Below, piece after piece: positions 19,648 through 28,587 of a DNA stretch of 64,000 nucleotides; within the stretch, counting starts at the first letter, position 1, and each line of letters begins with the position of its first letter. A model generated the notes under the pieces. That model saw nothing but the letters and a program-made list of their open reading frames with translations, had not been told where the DNA came from and did not search any database. The DNA comes from Methylobacter sp015476545. GTDB taxonomy: Bacteria > Pseudomonadota > Gammaproteobacteria > Methylococcales > Methylomonadaceae. Position numbers and translations under genes: made by a program. The DNA is taken from positions 1,426,001-1,490,000 of the forward strand of contig NZ_CP197401.1 of the NCBI RefSeq assembly GCF_052162025.1, in the 5' to 3' direction.

Positions 19648-21330
19648 ATGCTATGGCAAATGTTAAGCGCTGCCAGGGATCTGGGCCGCGCTCAGGATAT
19701 AGCAACCATACTGATACGTTATGGATTCGGCAGCTTTGTGCGCGTCCTGGGCATGGGGCAGGCGCTGGAGAAAGCCGGAAGAGTGCTGCATTGGCAGTAT
19801 GTGGAAGAATATGTCAGGCTCGATACGCCGCAACGCGTCAGACGCGTGCTCGAGGATTTGGGGCCCACGTATATCAAGCTGGGGCAGATTATGGCTACCC
19901 GTGTCGACGTATTCCCACCCGCTTACATCGCAGAGTTTGAGAAGCTTCAGGATCAGGCGCCCCCCATCCCATTTGAAGAATTGCTGCCACAGATTGAAGA
20001 AGATATCGGAGGCGGCATTGACGAGGCTTTTGCCTATGTTGACAGGCAACCGCTGGCAGCCGCATCCATAGCACAGGTTCATAAAGCCCTTCTCAAGGAT
20101 GGAACCCCGGTTATTTTAAAGGTTCGCCGGCCCGGTTTGCGCAAAATCATCGAAGCCGATTTGCGGCTTTTGCAACGCATTGTAGATATTGCCGAGTCCG
20201 AAGAGCCGGAGCTTCGGCGTTTTCATCCGCGAAATATCCTGCGTCAGTTCAACCAGTCCTTGCGCCGGGAACTCGATCTTGCCAGCGAGGGCAGAAATTC
20301 GGAACAGGTCGCTCTCAATTTAAGCAATGATCCGAATATCAGGATTCCCCAGGTTTATTGGCAGTGGACCTGCGAGAGACTGAATGTCCAGGAATACATT
20401 GAAGGCATACCCGGCAGGGATCTGGAGTCCTTGGAGAGAGACGGACTTGACAGAAAACTGCTGGCTGATCGCGGCGCGAAGGCCGTCATGCAAATGATCA
20501 TGGAAGACGGCTTTTTTCATGCCGATCCGCATCCGGGCAATGTGTTTTACCTACGCGACAATAAACTGGCCTTCATCGATTTCGGCATGATCGGCCGTTT
20601 AACCGAAGAGCGCAGGGAGCAGGTAGTCAGTTTATTGTACGGTATGGTCAACCATGCGCCTGCCAGGGTGGTTGAGATTCTTGAAGATTGGTCGGACAAT
20701 CCGACGGTGGATGAACAGGCGCTTACCGTGGAGATAGAAGCGTTTGTCGATCAGTACAGTTCGCTTGCGGTCAAGGATCTGAGCCTGACGGATATGATGA
20801 CCGACCTGATGGCGTTGCTAAGGGATCATAACCTGATTCTGCCGGCGGATCTGGCCCTGCTGATCAAGGCTTATATTACGCTGGACGGCCTCGGCAGACA
20901 CCTTAATCCTGAGTTCAATACGCTGGTTTTCGCGGCGCCCTACCTTCAGGAAATCATGATGGACCGCTACAGGCCGGAAGCCATCACCAGGCGCGGCTGG
21001 CGGAATCTGGTCAGTTTTGCCGATATGGTATCCAATTTGCCAAAAGATATGCGCAAACTGCTGCATGCTTCGCGCAAAGGCTCTTTCCAGGTCGATATCA
21101 ACATCAAACATTTCGACTATTACGTTAATAAGAACGATAATGCCATGAGCCGGTTAACCATGGGCATCATAACCGCCGCGCTGATTATCGGCTCCTCCAT
21201 TATCACGACGATAGAAAGAGGCCCTTATATATTTGGTATTCAGGCCTTCGCGTTTCTCGGCTTTACATGTGCGACTCTGGGATTTTTCTGGGTGTTGGTT
21301 TCTATCTGGCAAAGCAACCATAGACGCTGA
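19648..21330 (+). CDS. UbiB/AarF (ABC1) family atypical kinase
   Basis: Membrane-anchored ABC1-type protein of 560 aa. The KxGQ motif is in TYIKLGQIMATRVD (about residues 74-87), the Ala-rich loop is AAASIAQVHKA, the VAIK-type Lys is in LKVRRPG and the catalytic and metal loops are HADPHPGN and FIDFGMIGRL. Two C-terminal helices (about 505-525 and 530-552) match UbiB. UbiB supports ubiquinone biosynthesis or lipid transport, but this copy is not next to ubiE/ubiJ, so it may be a paralogue with another lipid role. It is preceded by the DUF6781 gene. Confidence 0.88.
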   Translation: MLWQMLSAARDLGRAQDIATILIRYGFGSFVRVLGMGQALEKAGRVLHWQYVEEYVRLDTPQRVRRVLEDLGPTYIKLGQIMATRVDVFPPAYIAEFEKLQDQAPPIPFEELLPQIEEDIGGGIDEAFAYVDRQPLAAASIAQVHKALLKDGTPVILKVRRPGLRKIIEADLRLLQRIVDIAESEEPELRRFHPRNILRQFNQSLRRELDLASEGRNSEQVALNLSNDPNIRIPQVYWQWTCERLNVQEYIEGIPGRDLESLERDGLDRKLLADRGAKAVMQMIMEDGFFHADPHPGNVFYLRDNKLAFIDFGMIGRLTEERREQVVSLLYGMVNHAPARVVEILEDWSDNPTVDEQALTVEIEAFVDQYSSLAVKDLSLTDMMTDLMALLRDHNLILPADLALLIKAYITLDGLGRHLNPEFNTLVFAAPYLQEIMMDRYRPEAITRRGWRNLVSFADMVSNLPKDMRKLLHASRKGSFQVDINIKHFDYYVNKNDNAMSRLTMGIITAALIIGSSIITTIERGPYIFGIQAFAFLGFTCATLGFFWVLVSIWQSNHRR

Positions 21331-21454
21331 TACTTGCTCATTGGCTTGATGAATGTAGGTATTGGGACTTATTTTCCCTTACTCGGGAAAGGGTAACAAT
21401 GCCCGTATCCAAGAATTAACTCCAGCTTCGTTTAGCAGACTGGAAGGATCAGTC

Positions 21455-22774
21455 ATGAAAAATCATAACGTCTCGAAAGGTATTCATGAACTGTATAAAG
21501 AAAATCCTGAAAAAGCTGATCAATTAATTTGGGGAAGGGAAGTCCATCCCATTACCCGAAGAGGGTTCTTGAAGAAAAGCGGATTGTGGGCTATGAGTGC
21601 GGCATTGGGCGCCAATATCCCTTTTGCCGATTATATGCCAAGCGGGCTGATACCGGCTGCTTTCGCCGATACCGATGAGCCTTTCCGCATTGCCGGCAAA
21701 CATCCCGGCCTGATCGTGATAAACGACAGGCCTGTCAATGCGGAAACGCCGGCTCATCTGTTGGATGATTTAATTACGCCGGCCGATAAGTTATTCATCC
21801 GCAATAACGGCATCCCGCCTGAAAACATTGATCCAGCCGCCTGGATGCTGCGCATCGAAGGCGAATCCGTCAAATCTCACGCCCAGTTCAGCCTTGAAGA
21901 TTTGAAACGTAAATTCAAGCATTACATCTATCAATTAACGATCGAATGTGCCGGCAATGGCAGAAGCGAGTTTAATCCGCCGGTCCCTGAAGGTCAGTGG
22001 ACAGTCGGTGCTGTCGGTTGCCCTGAATGGACCGGCGTGCGTCTTCGGGATGTGCTTGAATCGGTAGGCATCAAGGATGATGCGGTTTATATAGGCTATT
22101 ACGGGCGCGATACCCACATCAGCGGCAAATCCGGCCTTGAACCGATATCGAGAGGCGTGCCGATGAGCAAGGCGCTGGAAGATGAAACGCTGATCGCCTG
22201 GGCCATGAATAGCGCAGATATGCCCGTTATGAACGGGCATCCGCTGAGGCTGGTTTGCGGAGGCTGGTCGGGTTCCACGTCCGGAAAATGGCTCAGTAAA
22301 ATCGTCGTGCGTAATAAAGTCCATGATGGCGCGAAAATGACCGGGTTGTCTTATAAACTGCCATGCCATCCCGTCGAGCCGGGGGCGAAGGTTATGGAAA
22401 AGGATATGTGCATTATCGAATCCATGCCGGTCAAATCGCTGATCACGTATCCAAAAACAGGCGCCATGATCAAGGCCGGCCAGAAACTGCCTTTGCGAGG
22501 CCATGCCTGGGCCGGAGACTTGAGCGTATCGGCGGTAGATACTTCGATTGATTTCGGCATGACCTGGCAGCGCAGCAGTCTGCAAGCGCCTAAAAACCGG
22601 TTGGCCTGGCAGCATTGGCGGACGGAACTGAATTTTCCCGGGCCGGGTTATTATGAGGTCTGGGTCAGGGCGACAGATAGTGCGGGACAAATGCAGCCCA
22701 TGGTTGTACCGGGCTGGAACCCGAAAGGCTATCTGAATAATGCCTGCCATCGCATTGCTGTTAAAGTGATTTAG
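21455..22774 (+). CDS. Sulfite oxidase-type molybdopterin oxidoreductase (SorA-like)
   Basis: Periplasmic molybdenum enzyme of 439 aa. The Tat signal is RRGFLKK at residues 36-42. The oxidoreductase molybdopterin-binding domain has the Mo-ligand Cys in TIECAGNGRSEF, followed by GCPEWTGV and GGWSGSTSGKWL and a C-terminal Mo-co dimerisation domain. It likely oxidises sulfite to sulfate, passing electrons to the cytochrome encoded 11 bp downstream. The ATG at 21455 has GGAAGGA 6 nt upstream; the frame is open to 21362 but that part is not protein-like. A second, diverged homologue is at 51245-52507. Confidence 0.88.
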   Translation: MKNHNVSKGIHELYKENPEKADQLIWGREVHPITRRGFLKKSGLWAMSAALGANIPFADYMPSGLIPAAFADTDEPFRIAGKHPGLIVINDRPVNAETPAHLLDDLITPADKLFIRNNGIPPENIDPAAWMLRIEGESVKSHAQFSLEDLKRKFKHYIYQLTIECAGNGRSEFNPPVPEGQWTVGAVGCPEWTGVRLRDVLESVGIKDDAVYIGYYGRDTHISGKSGLEPISRGVPMSKALEDETLIAWAMNSADMPVMNGHPLRLVCGGWSGSTSGKWLSKIVVRNKVHDGAKMTGLSYKLPCHPVEPGAKVMEKDMCIIESMPVKSLITYPKTGAMIKAGQKLPLRGHAWAGDLSVSAVDTSIDFGMTWQRSSLQAPKNRLAWQHWRTELNFPGPGYYEVWVRATDSAGQMQPMVVPGWNPKGYLNNACHRIAVKVI

Positions 22775-22785
22775 GCAAGTGAGGC

Positions 22786-23145
22786 ATGAGATTATTCATT
22801 AGGGCTAAAATTTGCTTCCTGCTGTTATGTTTTGTGCCGCAGTTGATGGCGCAACAGAACATAGATGCTGAAACAGGCTTGATCATCGATCAGGGATTTG
22901 AAACGGTAAAAACAGAATGTACTGTTTGCCATTCGGCAAAACTGATCATTCAAAATAGAGCGACCCGCCAGGGTTGGCTGGAAACGATCCGCTGGATGCA
23001 AAATACCCAAGGATTACGTCAACTGCCTGCGGAAACAGAACGGGAAATACTGACTTATCTGGCAACAAATTATCCCCCCGAACAACAAGGCCGCCGTGCC
23101 AATCCGGTTGTCGAGGAATGGTATTGGCTAAACAGGGATCAATAG
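22786..23145 (+). CDS. SorB-like monohaem cytochrome c
   Basis: Periplasmic c-type cytochrome of 119 aa with a Sec signal peptide (about residues 1-22) and one haem site, CTVCH at about 45-49. A possible distal Met ligand is in IRWMQNTQGL. It follows the sulfite oxidase gene by 11 bp, so it should be that enzyme's electron acceptor, as in SorAB. A MITE copy starts 18 bp after its stop. Confidence 0.85.
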   Translation: MRLFIRAKICFLLLCFVPQLMAQQNIDAETGLIIDQGFETVKTECTVCHSAKLIIQNRATRQGWLETIRWMQNTQGLRQLPAETEREILTYLATNYPPEQQGRRANPVVEEWYWLNRDQ

Positions 23146-23163
23146 TTCTCTGGTTTAGTTACA

Positions 23164-23328
23164 TAACTGACGTTACGCACGAATCGATCTCTGTGCTGTT
23201 TTGCTGCGATGCCGTGTAGGTACGAATTCACTTGTGCCCTTTGTGGGTATTCTAACTGCCTAGGCCGGTATACGGGCGTTTGTCCCGGCTCGAATTCACT
23301 CGGTCCTACAATGGAGTAACATCAGTTA
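23164..23328. mobile_element. MITE-like element, copy 2 (165 bp)
   Basis: The left end taactgacgttacgca differs by one base from copy 1 at 18022; the right end ggagtaacatcagtta is slightly degraded. Internal blocks (TGCTGTTTT, GCCGTGTAG, GAATTCACT, TCCTACA) match copy 1. It carries no gene. The two copies bracket the 18211-23145 gene cluster in the same orientation. Confidence 0.7.
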
Positions 23329-23771
23329 TAAAGAAAGAAAATATTGATTAATGTCATGTAACTTATCGTTTCCGTTCTTGATGTGGGAGCCATGAATTAG
23401 GTAGGTAGGTATTTACACCTTATAATAGGATTTAAAGTATTGCAAACCATTTTTCCAGGTAAATTCGAGCTTGAATTACCTATAATGGATGAGCCAATTG
23501 ACTGCGTAATATTGGGTATAGAAAACAATTTCTCCTAACTCTATCCGAAAGCTAAAATGGAAATAACTCAACCAGATATGGAAATGCTTTTTATATAATT
23601 ATAAAAAAAGCGCTTATTATTCAATTTTTCCCAAGATTATTCCTGTTTCGATCTTTAATATTTATGCTGAAGCGTTTTGATTCAAATCTCATTTCCCTTA
23701 AAAAAAATAGTATCTCTGGTATAAGCCAGCGCATTAAAAAATTAATCACATTGTCATATATGGATTGTTTA
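23329..23771. other. AT-rich intergenic region before the fapD-like gene
   Basis: No convincing coding frame. It has a short direct repeat (taggtaggtaggta near 23399) and two TATAAT-like hexamers (near 23420 and 23481), but no -35 at good spacing. There is no sign of a FapA, FapB or FapC amyloid gene. Confidence 0.4.
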
Positions 23772-24380
23772 ATGGCTAAAAAACTGGGATTGTTGGTGTG
23801 TCTGATAGGAAGCTTTTCAGGCGCTTCTGAAGCCCGCTCTGTGAAGTCGCTTATAGAAATGCGGCACGAAAATGTTGTTATACAACAATGGGACCTAAGC
23901 TGTGGGGCTGCAGCTTTAACAACGTTATTAAATTATCAGCATGGCGATTTTGTAACGGAAAAAGAGGTTGCAAAAGAGCTTATGAACAGAGATGAATACA
24001 TCAAGAATCCAATATTGGTCAATATTCGACAAGGTTTCTCGTTGCTGGACCTTAAGCGTTATGCGGATGGTCATGGTTATAAAGGGGTCGGTTATGGTAA
24101 ACTCACGCTCGATGACCTCATTAAAAAGGCTCCAATCATTGTTCCGATAAATGTCATGGGTTATAACCATTTTGTTATCTTTCGTGGGATACAGGACAAC
24201 CGCGTGCTGCTAGCCGATCCTGCATGGGGAAACCGGACAATGCTTGTTGATATGTTTGAAAAGATGAGAATCGATTTTCCTAAAATAGGCAAGGTCGGTT
24301 TTGTAGTTACTAGGCTTGATGGAGCTGAGCCGCCCAATCGCTTGCAGCCTCAGCCACACGAGTTTGTTATGACAAGATAA
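23772..24380 (+). CDS. fapD: FapD-like C39 family peptidase
   Basis: Periplasmic cysteine peptidase of about 202 aa resembling FapD of the functional-amyloid system. A Sec signal covers the first 20 residues. The catalytic residues are visible: Cys in QQWDLSCGAAAL, His in GYNHFVIF and Asp in LLADPAWGNR. The block GFSLLDLKRYADGHGY is also typical of FapD. The start is uncertain: ATG at 23772 gives a clean signal peptide, while ATGs at 23760 and 23664 are open. The gene ends 11 bp before the FapF-like porin. In Pseudomonas, FapD processes proteins of the amyloid export machine; the substrates expected beside it are absent here. Confidence 0.82.
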   Translation: MAKKLGLLVCLIGSFSGASEARSVKSLIEMRHENVVIQQWDLSCGAAALTTLLNYQHGDFVTEKEVAKELMNRDEYIKNPILVNIRQGFSLLDLKRYADGHGYKGVGYGKLTLDDLIKKAPIIVPINVMGYNHFVIFRGIQDNRVLLADPAWGNRTMLVDMFEKMRIDFPKIGKVGFVVTRLDGAEPPNRLQPQPHEFVMTR

Positions 24381-24391
24381 TTAGGTAAATA

Positions 24392-25636
24392 ATGGACCCT
24401 AAAAATAATAATAATCGAATGAAAGCATCGGAACGCTCCATTCAACAACCCTGGAGAATTTCACCAGGGCTTATCTTGATGATCGGCACAGGGATGCTGG
24501 TATCGAGTTGGGGGTATGCGGCAGATAAAACATCGGACTCTAGCCTGCAGGATCAACTTATACAAAAAATCGCTGAACGGGATCAAGTAATCGCTGATCT
24601 TCAGCGCAGAGTACAACTTTTGGAACAGCGCGCCGCAGCCCCTGAGGCCAATCGGCCTGCTGTCGCCAGCAGTCCTGCCGCCACACTGGCAAAGTCGCCT
24701 GCAAATCAGGCGCAAGTTCAAAAAGCACCGGTCAAGACGCAACAAGCCAGTGCGGCACCCGGTAGTTTTGAAATTGATGAAGATGCAGCTCAACGTGCAT
24801 TGGAACGAACATTGGTTCAAACCGGCGCTTTGCTGTTACCCTTTGGTCAGGCGGAAATTCAACCATTTGCTACCTATACACGAAGAGAAGATGATACGCC
24901 TCTTTTAATTAGGTCTCCTATAGGGCCTGTAACAGCAAATCAACGTATCCGCCGGGATGAAATCGATGCGGGTGCAAATATCTTGGTTGGCTTGCCTTTT
25001 GAATCTCAGCTTGAGGTGCGTGTTCCTGGCCGGTTTATTAATGAAGATGCGACTTTCTCAGCCCCGGGATTATTCCCTAGCAATATGAAAGAGAGCGCTT
25101 CAACTTTCGGTGATGTCAGTGTCGGCCTAGCCAAAACTTTAATGCATGAAACGGATTGGCTTCCGGATGTGATAGGTCGAATTACGTGGGATTCGGCGAC
25201 TGGCAGTATTGAAGACAATAATATTCTTACGGGAATCGGATTTAATGATTTCATCGGATCACTGACATTCCTAAAACGCCAAGATCCATTGGCGTTCACC
25301 GGAAGAGTAGCTTACAAAACATCTTTAAAGGCAGAAGGCATAGAACCGGGCGATCAAGTTGAATTTGCTGTCAACGCAATTTTGGCAGCCAGTCCGCAAA
25401 CATCTTTAAATATCGGTTTGCAGCAGGCATTTCTTCAGGAAACCAAGCTTAACAATATTAAAATACCAGGCAGCGATGGCGTTGTAAGCGCCTTTACTGC
25501 AGGCGCTTCATCAACCATTGGCCGCAACCTGTTTTTCTCTATATTGGGCGGTGTTGGGTTGACAGAGGAATCACCCGACTATTTTCTCAACGTAACTATT
25601 CCGATCAGGTTTGATGTACCTAGATCAAAAATTTAG
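24392..25636 (+). CDS. fapF: FapF-like outer-membrane beta-barrel amyloid exporter
   Basis: Outer-membrane protein of 414 aa resembling FapF. After a signal peptide (ending SWGYAADK) comes a short coiled coil, LQDQLIQKIAERDQVIADLQ (about residues 51-70), a Pro/Ala-rich linker and the plug-like helix FEIDEDAAQRALERTLVQTG. A beta-barrel of alternating strands ends at the C-terminus. FapF forms trimeric barrels that export amyloid subunits. It follows the FapD-like gene by 11 bp. Several ATGs exist near the start (24392, 24419); the first has an AGG 8 nt upstream. No FapB/FapC-like repeat protein is encoded in the window. Confidence 0.82.
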   Translation: MDPKNNNNRMKASERSIQQPWRISPGLILMIGTGMLVSSWGYAADKTSDSSLQDQLIQKIAERDQVIADLQRRVQLLEQRAAAPEANRPAVASSPAATLAKSPANQAQVQKAPVKTQQASAAPGSFEIDEDAAQRALERTLVQTGALLLPFGQAEIQPFATYTRREDDTPLLIRSPIGPVTANQRIRRDEIDAGANILVGLPFESQLEVRVPGRFINEDATFSAPGLFPSNMKESASTFGDVSVGLAKTLMHETDWLPDVIGRITWDSATGSIEDNNILTGIGFNDFIGSLTFLKRQDPLAFTGRVAYKTSLKAEGIEPGDQVEFAVNAILAASPQTSLNIGLQQAFLQETKLNNIKIPGSDGVVSAFTAGASSTIGRNLFFSILGGVGLTEESPDYFLNVTIPIRFDVPRSKI

Positions 25637-25661
25637 AGTGTAAGTTTTCCATAAAAATCAC

Positions 25662-25799
25662 AAGGGCTTTCAGGCCGCGGCAGTACGCGCCAAAGCCCTT
25701 TCTAAACACATCCTGATGATCGATCGAGTCATTGCGGCAACAAAGCGTTTAAAAATACATGTAGAGCCAGTGGTTATTGCATTGGCTGGCCAAAGTTGA
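25662..25799 (+). pseudogene. Possible gene fragment (46 codons)
   Basis: A GC-richer stretch after the FapF-like gene reads as an open frame (KGFQAAAVRAKALSKHILM and onward, ending LAGQS stop) but has no start codon at its 5' end. It looks like the tail of a decayed gene. No family is recognised. Confidence 0.25.
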
Positions 25800-25817
25800 T
25801 GCGGGATGGAGCTAAAA

Positions 25818-27311
25818 CTAAAGATTGCATTCAAAGGTGGCAAGTACCGAACCATCCTCAGCAAGTGTTTCAAGCCGGGCATCGAATCCCCAGAGCCTGG
25901 CGACATGCTTTAGCACTTCATTTGCGCTTTGGGCCAGCGGCATACGGTGGTATTGAGTATGACGTAAAGTCAGCGAACGATCGCCCTTACGATCGACATG
26001 ATAGACCTGGATGTTGGGTTCGTTACTGCCCAGGTTGTATTGTTCCGACAATGCCTGGCGAATATATTGATAACCTTGTTCATCATGAATGGAAGTCACC
26101 TCGATTTCTCTTTCCCTATAGTCATCCATAATAGAGAACAGTTTAAGGTCGCGAATAACCTTGGGCGATAGATACTGGCTGATAAAGCTCTCATCTTTGA
26201 AATTCTGCATGGCGAAATGCAGCGTTTTATTCCAGTCGCTGCCGGCCATTTCCGGAAACCAGTGTTTGTCTTCAGGCGTCGGGTTCTCACAAATTCTGCG
26301 GATATCGCTCATCATGGCAAAACCCAACGCGTAAGGATTAATGCCCGAGTAGTACTTGCTGTCGAAGGGCGGCTGATAAACCACATTGGTATGCGATTGC
26401 AAAAATTCAATCATGAAACCATCCGTTACCAACCCTTCATCATAAAGCTGATTCAGAATCGTATAATGCCAAAAAGTGGCCCAGCCTTCATTCATCACCT
26501 GAGTCTGTCGCTGGGGATAAAAATACTGGGAAATTTTGCGTACGATGCGAATGATTTCACGCTGCCAGGGTTCCAGGAACGGTGCATTTTTCTCGATGAA
26601 GTAAAGGATATTTTCCTGGGGCTCTTCGGGGAACCGTACTTCTTCAGCGTCTTGGCGCGGCATTTCCCTGGCGGGTATGGTGCGCCATAATTCGTTAATT
26701 TGAGATTGCAGGTAGGCTTCGCGCTCTCTCTGACGGGCCTGTTCTTCCTGCAAGGATAATCTGGATGGGCGTTTGTATCGGTCTACGCCGAAGTTTTTCA
26801 ATGCATGGCAAGAATCCAGGATGGCCTCGACTTGTTCTTCACCATAGCGTTCCTCACAGGCCGCAATATAGTTTTTGGCAAATAGCAGGTAGTCGATAAT
26901 GGAATCCGCACTGGTCCAGGTCTTGAACAAATAGTTCTTTTTGAAAAAGGAATTGTGCCCATACGCCGCGTGCGCGATAACCAATGCCTGCATGGTCATG
27001 CTGTTTTCTTCCATGAGATAAGCAATGCACGGATTGGAATTAATCACGATTTCATAAGCCAGCCCCATCTGGCCTCTTTTATAACGCTTCTCGTTTTTGA
27101 CGAATTCCTTGCCGAACGACCAGTGACTGTATCCGATGGGCATGCCGACCGAGGCATACGCATCCATCATTTGTTCGGCGGTAATGATTTCGAGTTGAAT
27201 AGGATAGGTGTCCAAGCCGAAGTTATTGGCGATTCGGGCTATTTCCGCGTGATATTTTTCTATCAGCTCAAATGTCCATTCCGATGTTTCTGATAGTGGC
27301 TTTCTGTTCAT
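25818..27311 (-). CDS. ycgB: SpoVR family protein (YcgB)
   Basis: Cytosolic protein of 497 aa in the SpoVR/YcgB family, function unknown, stationary-phase linked in enterobacteria and spore-cortex linked in Bacillus. Typical segments are AYGHNSFFKKNYLF, MNEGWATFWHY and NPYALGFAMM. Length matches the family (about 500). It overlaps the YeaH gene by 4 bp (ATGA), so translation is coupled. Its company with YeaG and YeaH is conserved widely and implies a common stress pathway. Confidence 0.92.
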   Translation of the reverse strand: MNRKPLSETSEWTFELIEKYHAEIARIANNFGLDTYPIQLEIITAEQMMDAYASVGMPIGYSHWSFGKEFVKNEKRYKRGQMGLAYEIVINSNPCIAYLMEENSMTMQALVIAHAAYGHNSFFKKNYLFKTWTSADSIIDYLLFAKNYIAACEERYGEEQVEAILDSCHALKNFGVDRYKRPSRLSLQEEQARQREREAYLQSQINELWRTIPAREMPRQDAEEVRFPEEPQENILYFIEKNAPFLEPWQREIIRIVRKISQYFYPQRQTQVMNEGWATFWHYTILNQLYDEGLVTDGFMIEFLQSHTNVVYQPPFDSKYYSGINPYALGFAMMSDIRRICENPTPEDKHWFPEMAGSDWNKTLHFAMQNFKDESFISQYLSPKVIRDLKLFSIMDDYREREIEVTSIHDEQGYQYIRQALSEQYNLGSNEPNIQVYHVDRKGDRSLTLRHTQYHRMPLAQSANEVLKHVARLWGFDARLETLAEDGSVLATFECNL

Positions 27312-28570
27312 GCGCTTTGCTTTTCAAAAAGTTTACGGAATACGGGATAAATATCGGCTACCCCGGCAATACGTTGCATGGCAAAGTTGCTCCATTGACT
27401 TTTCAGAGTCAGGTATTCATGCCAGAGGTTCTGATGCCTGTCTTCGGTGATCTCGATATAAGCGTAATACTGCATATAAGGCATGATCTGCTCGGACAGT
27501 ATTTTTGTGCAGTCTTTTGAATCATTGTCCCAGTTATCCCCATCCGAGGCTTGTGCCGCATAAATATTCCATTCGGAGGTCGGGAAACGCTCCTGAATGA
27601 TCTTGCTCATCAGATTGAGTGCGCTGGATACTACTGTGCCGCCGGTTTCCCTGGAATAAAAGAAGGTTTCTTCATCCACTTCGCTGGCTTCAGTGTGATG
27701 CGAAATAAAGACAACCTGGATTTTTTCATAAGTGCGGGTCAGAAATAGATACAGCAGCATGAAGAATCGTTTTGCCATGTCCTTTTCCTCAGGCCCCATG
27801 GAGCCCGAGACATCCATAACGCAGAACATAACCGCTTGCGTGGACGGTTTGGGCCTGTCTATGCGGTTGTCATAGCGCAAGTCAAAAGTGTCGATAAAGG
27901 GAATCTGCTCGACTTTTTTCTTGAGCCGCTTGATCTCTTCGCGCAGTGCAATAACCACCGCATCGGTTTCGCTGTGGCGTTTGAGCAAATCCTCAAGTTT
28001 AGCTTCGGCTTCTGCGATACTGTTCAGATGCGGCGCGCGCAAAGCGATGCGCCGGCCCAGTGCGCCGCGCAATGAACGGATGACATTGATATTGGTCGGA
28101 TTTCCTTCGCTGGTATGGCCAGCCCGCACTTTTTTGGTTTCCTGGATGGTTGCCAGTTTGGTCTTGACCAGATTGGGCAGTTCAAGATCCTCAAAGAAGA
28201 ATTGCATGAATTCTTCACGGGTCAGCTCAAAGACGAAATCATCCAGGCCTTCACCGGTATTAGAAGCTTGACTGCCTCCTTGTCCGGTTCCGCCTTCGGG
28301 GCGCTCAATTTTGTCGCCTTTGCGGAATTCCTTATTGCCTGGATGGATGATTTCCCGATAACCGCCCTGGCCGTGGTGGAAGAAAGGTTCGGAGGTGTCT
28401 CGCGCAGGGATAGAAACCTTCTCACCCTTATCCAGATCGGTCACGCTACGCTCGGTTACAGCGTCGGCAACCGCTTTTTTAATCTGGGTGCGAAAACGGC
28501 GAATAAATTTCTGCCGGTTAACGGCACTCTTATTCTTTCCGTTCAGGCGTCTATCTACAATTCGAGTCAC
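27308..28570 (-). CDS. yeaH: YeaH/YhbH family (DUF444) VWA-like protein
   Basis: Protein of 420 aa in the DUF444 family. A von Willebrand A-like fold is indicated by the MIDAS-type motif DVSGSMG (about residue 252 on). The N-terminal part is basic, then has a Gly-rich linker (GGTGQGGSQ). It lies between yeaG and ycgB in the usual order, 17 bp after yeaG. It probably works with the YeaG kinase in stationary-phase or nitrogen-stress survival, a link known from E. coli; the molecular role is not known. Confidence 0.92.
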   Translation of the reverse strand: MTRIVDRRLNGKNKSAVNRQKFIRRFRTQIKKAVADAVTERSVTDLDKGEKVSIPARDTSEPFFHHGQGGYREIIHPGNKEFRKGDKIERPEGGTGQGGSQASNTGEGLDDFVFELTREEFMQFFFEDLELPNLVKTKLATIQETKKVRAGHTSEGNPTNINVIRSLRGALGRRIALRAPHLNSIAEAEAKLEDLLKRHSETDAVVIALREEIKRLKKKVEQIPFIDTFDLRYDNRIDRPKPSTQAVMFCVMDVSGSMGPEEKDMAKRFFMLLYLFLTRTYEKIQVVFISHHTEASEVDEETFFYSRETGGTVVSSALNLMSKIIQERFPTSEWNIYAAQASDGDNWDNDSKDCTKILSEQIMPYMQYYAYIEITEDRHQNLWHEYLTLKSQWSNFAMQRIAGVADIYPVFRKLFEKQSA

Positions 28571-28587
28571 AAATTTCTCCTCAAGCG

